In this document: in pieces, positions 60,140-64,000 of the stretch | Layout of the letters: the number at the start of each line of letters is the position of its first letter | Position numbering within the stretch: the stretch's first letter is position 1 | Origin: Brevundimonas sp. | GTDB taxonomy: Bacteria; Pseudomonadota; Alphaproteobacteria; Caulobacterales; Caulobacteraceae | NCBI RefSeq assembly: GCF_013912065.1 | Contig: NZ_JACESA010000014.1 | Location: 1 to 64,000, forward strand | Direction: 5' to 3' | DNA length: 64,000 nt | The notes under the pieces: generated by a model | The model's input: the letters and a program-made list of their open reading frames with translations, nothing else | Databases searched by the model: none | What the model was told of the DNA's origin: nothing | Program-made: the position numbers and the translations under genes

Positions 60140-60619
60140 CTATTGGGCGGCCAGATGCGAAAACGCGGCGACGACCTGTTCGTAGGCCGGCCGTTTGAAC
60201 GGCACGATCAGCTCGCAGGCGTCCGACAGCGGTCCCCAGCGCCAGGCGTCGAACTCCACCTCGTCGTCGGCCGCCAGATCGATCTCGCTGTCTTCGCCGG
60301 TGAAACGGAAGGCGAACCACTGCTGCTTCTGGCCCACGAAGCCGCGCCAGGCCTTGGGGTTGTTCATCGCCTCGGGCGGGAAGTCGTACAGGATCCAGTC
60401 CTCGGTCCGGGCCAGAAATTCGACCGAGCTCACCCCCGTCTCCTCGCGCAACTCGCGCAGGGCCGCGGCCAGCAGATCCTCGCCCTCGTCCACGCCCCCT
60501 TGCGGAAATTGCCAGTTGTGCGGCCCCGGCGTGGCGTGACGCTGGCCGTACCAGACCAGGCCGTCGCGATTGAACAGCACGACCCCGACATTGGGGCGAT
60601 ACAGGGCGAGGTCGGTCAT
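60140..60619 (-). CDS. rppH: RNA pyrophosphohydrolase RppH
   Basis: Nudix enzyme that removes the 5' pyrophosphate from mRNA and starts decay. It has 159 residues with the full Nudix box GGVDEGEDLLAAALRELREETG (G-x5-E-x7-REUxEExGU) and the RppH markers YRPNVGVVLFNRDG, PHNWQFPQGG and QKQQWFAFRF. It is preceded by a repeat-rich gap behind the polysaccharide deacetylase gene on the same strand. Confidence 0.94.
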   Translation of the reverse strand: MTDLALYRPNVGVVLFNRDGLVWYGQRHATPGPHNWQFPQGGVDEGEDLLAAALRELREETGVSSVEFLARTEDWILYDFPPEAMNNPKAWRGFVGQKQQWFAFRFTGEDSEIDLAADDEVEFDAWRWGPLSDACELIVPFKRPAYEQVVAAFSHLAAQ

Positions 60620-60737
60620 CGAGTGGCGAGTGGCGAGCGGCGAGTGGCGAGTTCGCTCGGCCCGATCCCGCCAGACCTTTCACTGCGGCGAAGGTGGACG
60701 TAATCGACAGGATGGACGCAGCCGCCACTCGCCACTT
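60620..60737. repeat. Short tandem repeats with an inverted copy
   Basis: 60620-60655 holds four near-identical 7-base units of the type GAGTGGC in tandem. The inverted form (CCACTCGCCACTT) lies at 60725-60737, just before the stop of the upstream gene. The whole 118-bp gap between two minus-strand genes is thus flanked by inverted repeats and may be a small palindromic element. Confidence 0.65.
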
Positions 60738-61934
60738 CTAACGGCCCGGCCGCAGGGTCATGGCCGAGGCCGGCGCCAGCTGCAGGCCGCGCTGTTCCAG
60801 GCCGGCGGTCCAGCGGGCGGCGGCCTCGACCGTCACCGGATAGGAGAAGCCGGTCCCCAGGGCCGAGCCGCGCAGCTTGGCCTGGGCCTCAAGGCTGTTC
60901 AGGGCGGCGATGATGGCGGCGGGCGACTGGGTCTGGTCGATGACCTTGTCGGCGCTGGCGCGGGCCCAGGCGCCGGGTCGACGCTGGAACGAGCCGTCGT
61001 CCACGAAGGCGATCCCGCGCTGACGCAGGGCCGACAGGAAGGCGTTCATCCCCGCGTCGGAGGTCGCGAACCGGTCGCCCAGATAGTTGGTGACGCCGAA
61101 ATAGCCGGTCGCCCGGCCCAGCAGCCAGTCCATCTTGGCCTGGACGTCATCGGGACCGCCGCTGGCCAGAAGGGTGTAGGGGCCGGGGTCGTTGTCCGGA
61201 TAGCCGGACGGCTCCATCGGCATTTCCAGCATGACCTCATGGCCCTGGGCGCGGGCCTGGTCGATCCAGGACTGGAGATTGTCGGCATAGGGCACGAAGC
61301 TCAGCGTCACCTCGGCCGGCAGGCGCTCGATGGCCGCGCGGGTGGTGGTTGCGTTCAGGCCCAGACCGCCGACGATCAGGGCCACGCGCGGCTTGCCGTT
61401 CGAACGGAACGGGCGGGCGTAGGCCTGGGCCGGGACCCGGCCGTCCGGCGCGATGATCGGCAGGGGACCGCTGGGGCCGGGCTGCGACAGACCGGCGAGC
61501 GGCGCCTTGGCCAGGGGCGAGGCGGCGTGGACCGGCGCGCTATAGCTGGCGCCCCCCGCGACCGTGGCGCCGTCCGGCAGGGTGATCACGGCCTCCCCGC
61601 CTTCCGCGCCCGACGGTTCGCCGGTCCCGGTCAGATCCTGATACAGGCCCATGGCCCCCATGGAGAAGGCTTCGAACCCCGTCGGCGCTGGCGGAGGCGC
61701 CGCCTCTTCGCGATGCAGGGCGACGCGAGCCGAGGGCGTGCCGGCGCGGGGATCGCCCAGAACGGTCAGGAACAGGGCGGTCGTGGACAACAGAAACAGA
61801 CCGGCGAGACCCGCGATCACCGGCGGCTTCTTCAGCACGGCGACGACGGGCTTCAGGCTCGGCTTTCCACGCGCGGCGGGCGGGGAACCGGCGGCGGCGG
61901 CGAGGGCGGACTGGCGTTTGGCGAACATGGACAC
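60738..61934 (-). CDS. Divergent polysaccharide deacetylase family protein
   Basis: A 398-residue protein anchored by one helix (about 39-60, VIAGLAGLFLLSTTALFLTV), followed by a low-complexity linker. The catalytic-type domain (about 180-395) shows KPRVALIVGGLGLNATTT, LSFVPYA, GHEVMLEMPMEP, FGVTNYLGDRF and the late FVDDGSF. This is the DUF610/divergent deacetylase family, seen in many Proteobacteria close to EnvC and CtpA genes. Here those lie 30 kb away. The start is GTG at 61934 or ATG at 61928. Activity on peptidoglycan or another polymer is not established. Confidence 0.85.
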   Translation of the reverse strand: MSMFAKRQSALAAAAGSPPAARGKPSLKPVVAVLKKPPVIAGLAGLFLLSTTALFLTVLGDPRAGTPSARVALHREEAAPPPAPTGFEAFSMGAMGLYQDLTGTGEPSGAEGGEAVITLPDGATVAGGASYSAPVHAASPLAKAPLAGLSQPGPSGPLPIIAPDGRVPAQAYARPFRSNGKPRVALIVGGLGLNATTTRAAIERLPAEVTLSFVPYADNLQSWIDQARAQGHEVMLEMPMEPSGYPDNDPGPYTLLASGGPDDVQAKMDWLLGRATGYFGVTNYLGDRFATSDAGMNAFLSALRQRGIAFVDDGSFQRRPGAWARASADKVIDQTQSPAAIIAALNSLEAQAKLRGSALGTGFSYPVTVEAAARWTAGLEQRGLQLAPASAMTLRPGR

Positions 61935-62097
61935 TGGGCGGAATCCTTCACCGCCATCCTCGCATCCGGCCGGTTAAGAAAGCCTAACGGCCGTTCACCA
62001 TGAAGAGAGCCGGTGGTCCTTGTCACGGATCGTGCGTTGACGCGCATGGCGGGCCGCTTTCAGATGCCGATCTCCCCCGCTCGCTCAGGATGCGCTC

Positions 62098-64000
62098 ATG
62101 ATGACCCCCGCCGCCGACGACGCCCTGCGTGAAGAAGTCCGACTGCTGGGCGGCATTCTCGGCGAGGTCATTCGCGACGAGGGCGGCGAGGCCCTGTTCG
62201 ACCATGTCGAGGCGGTGCGTCAGGCCTCTATCGCCTACCACCGCGACCCGGCCTCCCATCCGGCCAAGCGTCTGGAAAAGCTGCTGGCCGCCATGTCGGT
62301 CGATCAGGCCGCGGGTCTGGCCCACGGCTTCGCCCTGTTTTCGCTGCTGGCCAATATCGCCGAGGATCGCGCCACCCGTCGTCGCGCCCAGGATCAGGTC
62401 GAGGCGGGGGCCCGCGCCGACACGCCCGAGGGCGCCCTGCAACGGCTGGCCGAGCAGAAGATCGACAAGACCGCTGTCCGCGCGCTGCTGGACGAGGCCC
62501 TGGTGTCGCCTGTCCTGACCGCCCACCCGTCCGAGGTGCGGCGCAAGAGTGTGATCGACCGGATCGCCGCCATTTCCGACATGCTGGACGCCTGCGACAA
62601 GGCCGGCGACGCCTGTTCCCCCGCCCTGATCAATGCGCCTCTGCGCCGTCAGATCGTCATCCTGTGGGCCACCCGCCTGGTCCGCACCCAGGGTCTGGTG
62701 GTGCAGGACGAGATCGACACCGTCGTCTCCTTCCTCGACCGCATCTTCCTGCATGTCGCGCCGGAACAGCTTTCGGCCTGGCGTCGCCTGCTCGATGCGC
62801 CGGATCTTCAGCCCTTCATGCGGGTCGGCACCTGGGTCGGCGGCGACCGCGACGGCAATCCGAATGTGGACGGAACCGTCCTGGCCGCCGCCTTCCGCAC
62901 TCAATCGCGCGCCGTGCTCGGCTTCTATCTGGAAGAGGTCCATGCCCTGGGCGCCGAGCTCAGCCTGGCCGCCGAACTGGCCGAGGTCTCGCCTGAACTG
63001 GCCGACCTGGCCGATGCGGCCCACGACCCGTCGCCCCAGCGCGCCGACGAGCCCTATCGCCGCGCCCTGACCGGAATCTATGCGCGTCTCGCCGCCACCT
63101 ACGAGGCTCGGGGCGGAACGCCTCCGCCGCGTCGGGCCGCCGTCGCGGCCGAAGCCTATCCCGGCCCGGACGCTTTCGAGGCGGATCTGAAGATCCTGCG
63201 TGACAGTCTGGTGTCGCATCACGGCGGCGTATTCGCCGACGACCGGCTGGGCGACCTGGTCACGGCGGTCGAGATCTTCGGCTTCCACATGGCCACACTG
63301 GACCTGCGCCAGAACTCCGATGTCCATGAACGTGTGGTCGGCGACCTGCTGAAAGTCGCCGACGTCTGCCCCGACTACAGCGGTCTGGACGAGGAGGGCC
63401 GGCTGGCCGTCCTCGCCGCCGAACTGGCCTCGCCCCGCCTGTTGTTCAGCCCTTACGCCGACTACGCCGCCGAGACCCTGAAGGAGCGCGGCATTCTCCA
63501 GGCGGCGGCCGCCGCCCTGGCCGCCTTCGGGCCTCAGGCCATCCGCACCCATATCGTGTCCAAGACCGACGCGGCCTCGGACCTGCTGGAAGTCTATCTG
63601 CTGCTCAAGGAGGTCGGTCTCTATCGCCCCGAGGAGCCTGGCGCCTGTCCGATCCAGGCGGCGCCGCTATTCGAGACCATCGAAGACCTTCGCGCCTCGC
63701 GCCCCACCCTGGAGCGGCTGCTGAAGGAACCGTCCGCCCTCGCCGTCGCCAAGACCCGAGGCGTGCAGGAAGTGATGATCGGCTATTCGGACTCCAACAA
63801 GGACGGCTCCTATCTGACGTCCGGCTGGGAGTTGCACGAGGCCTCGCGCGCCCTGGTCGAGGTGACCCAGGCCGCCGGGTTGAAGCTGCAACTGTTCCAC
63901 GGGCGCGGCGGCACGGTCGGTCGCGGCGGCGGCTCGTCCTTCGCCGGGGTGCTGGCCCAGCCGGAGGGCACGGTCCAGGGCCGGATACGCACCACAGAAC
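62098..64000 (+). CDS. ppc: Phosphoenolpyruvate carboxylase (partial, C-terminus off the right edge)
   Basis: Fixes bicarbonate on PEP to replenish oxaloacetate. The visible 634 of about 900 residues include VLTAHPSEVRRKS with the catalytic His, VGGDRDGNPNV, DLRQNSDVHE, MIGYSDSNKDGSYLTSGW and FHGRGGTVGRGGG. The His motif reads HPSE where nearly all family members have HPTE. Start is ATG at 62098 or 62101; AGGA lies about eight bases before. Confidence 0.95.
   Translation, partial: MMTPAADDALREEVRLLGGILGEVIRDEGGEALFDHVEAVRQASIAYHRDPASHPAKRLEKLLAAMSVDQAAGLAHGFALFSLLANIAEDRATRRRAQDQVEAGARADTPEGALQRLAEQKIDKTAVRALLDEALVSPVLTAHPSEVRRKSVIDRIAAISDMLDACDKAGDACSPALINAPLRRQIVILWATRLVRTQGLVVQDEIDTVVSFLDRIFLHVAPEQLSAWRRLLDAPDLQPFMRVGTWVGGDRDGNPNVDGTVLAAAFRTQSRAVLGFYLEEVHALGAELSLAAELAEVSPELADLADAAHDPSPQRADEPYRRALTGIYARLAATYEARGGTPPPRRAAVAAEAYPGPDAFEADLKILRDSLVSHHGGVFADDRLGDLVTAVEIFGFHMATLDLRQNSDVHERVVGDLLKVADVCPDYSGLDEEGRLAVLAAELASPRLLFSPYADYAAETLKERGILQAAAAALAAFGPQAIRTHIVSKTDAASDLLEVYLLLKEVGLYRPEEPGACPIQAAPLFETIEDLRASRPTLERLLKEPSALAVAKTRGVQEVMIGYSDSNKDGSYLTSGWELHEASRALVEVTQAAGLKLQLFHGRGGTVGRGGGSSFAGVLAQPEGTVQGRIRTTE

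Noticed and set aside
60620-60655. Tandem units as a CRISPR array
   Set aside because: Units are seven bases with no spacers, and no cas genes are nearby.

Overview
The window is a 64 kb piece of a high-GC alphaproteobacterial chromosome, almost certainly from Caulobacterales and most like Brevundimonas. The evidence is the CckA and ChpT phosphorelay proteins, a PhyR/NepR/EcfG/PhyK general stress response (GSR) locus, a CtrA-type site before fliQ, and a Zur-controlled TonB receptor. The window is chromosomal throughout. I see no prophage, insertion sequence, CRISPR array, rRNA or tRNA. One chemotaxis receptor is cut by the left edge and one PEP carboxylase by the right edge.

Layout. 0-10 kb: chemotaxis receptor, flagellar export genes fliQ-fliR-flhB, hybrid kinase cckA, a DUF885 protein, then cheR-cheY-chpT on the minus strand. 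CckA and ChpT, the first two proteins of the relay that controls CtrA, therefore lie about 3.2 kb apart. 10-18 kb: cysQ, glutamine-dependent nadE, a PhnA-domain protein, a His-rich CobW GTPase, and a polyamine operon (type III decarboxylase, frameshifted SEC-C gene, deoxyhypusine-synthase-like enzyme). 18-26 kb: DUF2254 protein, phnCDE, pstS, galU, fabI, GST. 26-34 kb: housekeeping runs on the minus strand: rpsP-rimM, ffh, and nadD-rsfS-rlmH-envC-like-ctpA. 34-40 kb: zur with a hydrolase, a Zur operator, a ZnuD/ZnuK-like receptor, a SapC-family protein and two enzymes.

40-44.6 kb is the most interesting part. phyR is divergent from nepR-ecfG-phyK. I found five exact GGAAC-N16-CGTT promoters. 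They precede phyR, nepR, a small membrane protein, an entericidin-like lipoprotein (this promoter lies inside the end of phyK), and a 115-nt stretch with no gene that has a C-rich loop, hairpins and an intrinsic terminator. The last is a strong candidate for a GSR small RNA of the GsrN type.

44-64 kb: succinate-semialdehyde dehydrogenase, Lrp-ald, obg, a class V aminotransferase, an MprF-like lysyltransferase, two small secreted proteins, GlsB, an XRE regulator, hisN, two paralogous exported methyltransferase-fold proteins, hsp20 with a sigma-32-like promoter and a ROSE-like RNA thermometer, rppH, a divergent polysaccharide deacetylase, and partial ppc. Four intergenic inverted-repeat elements are scattered through the window.
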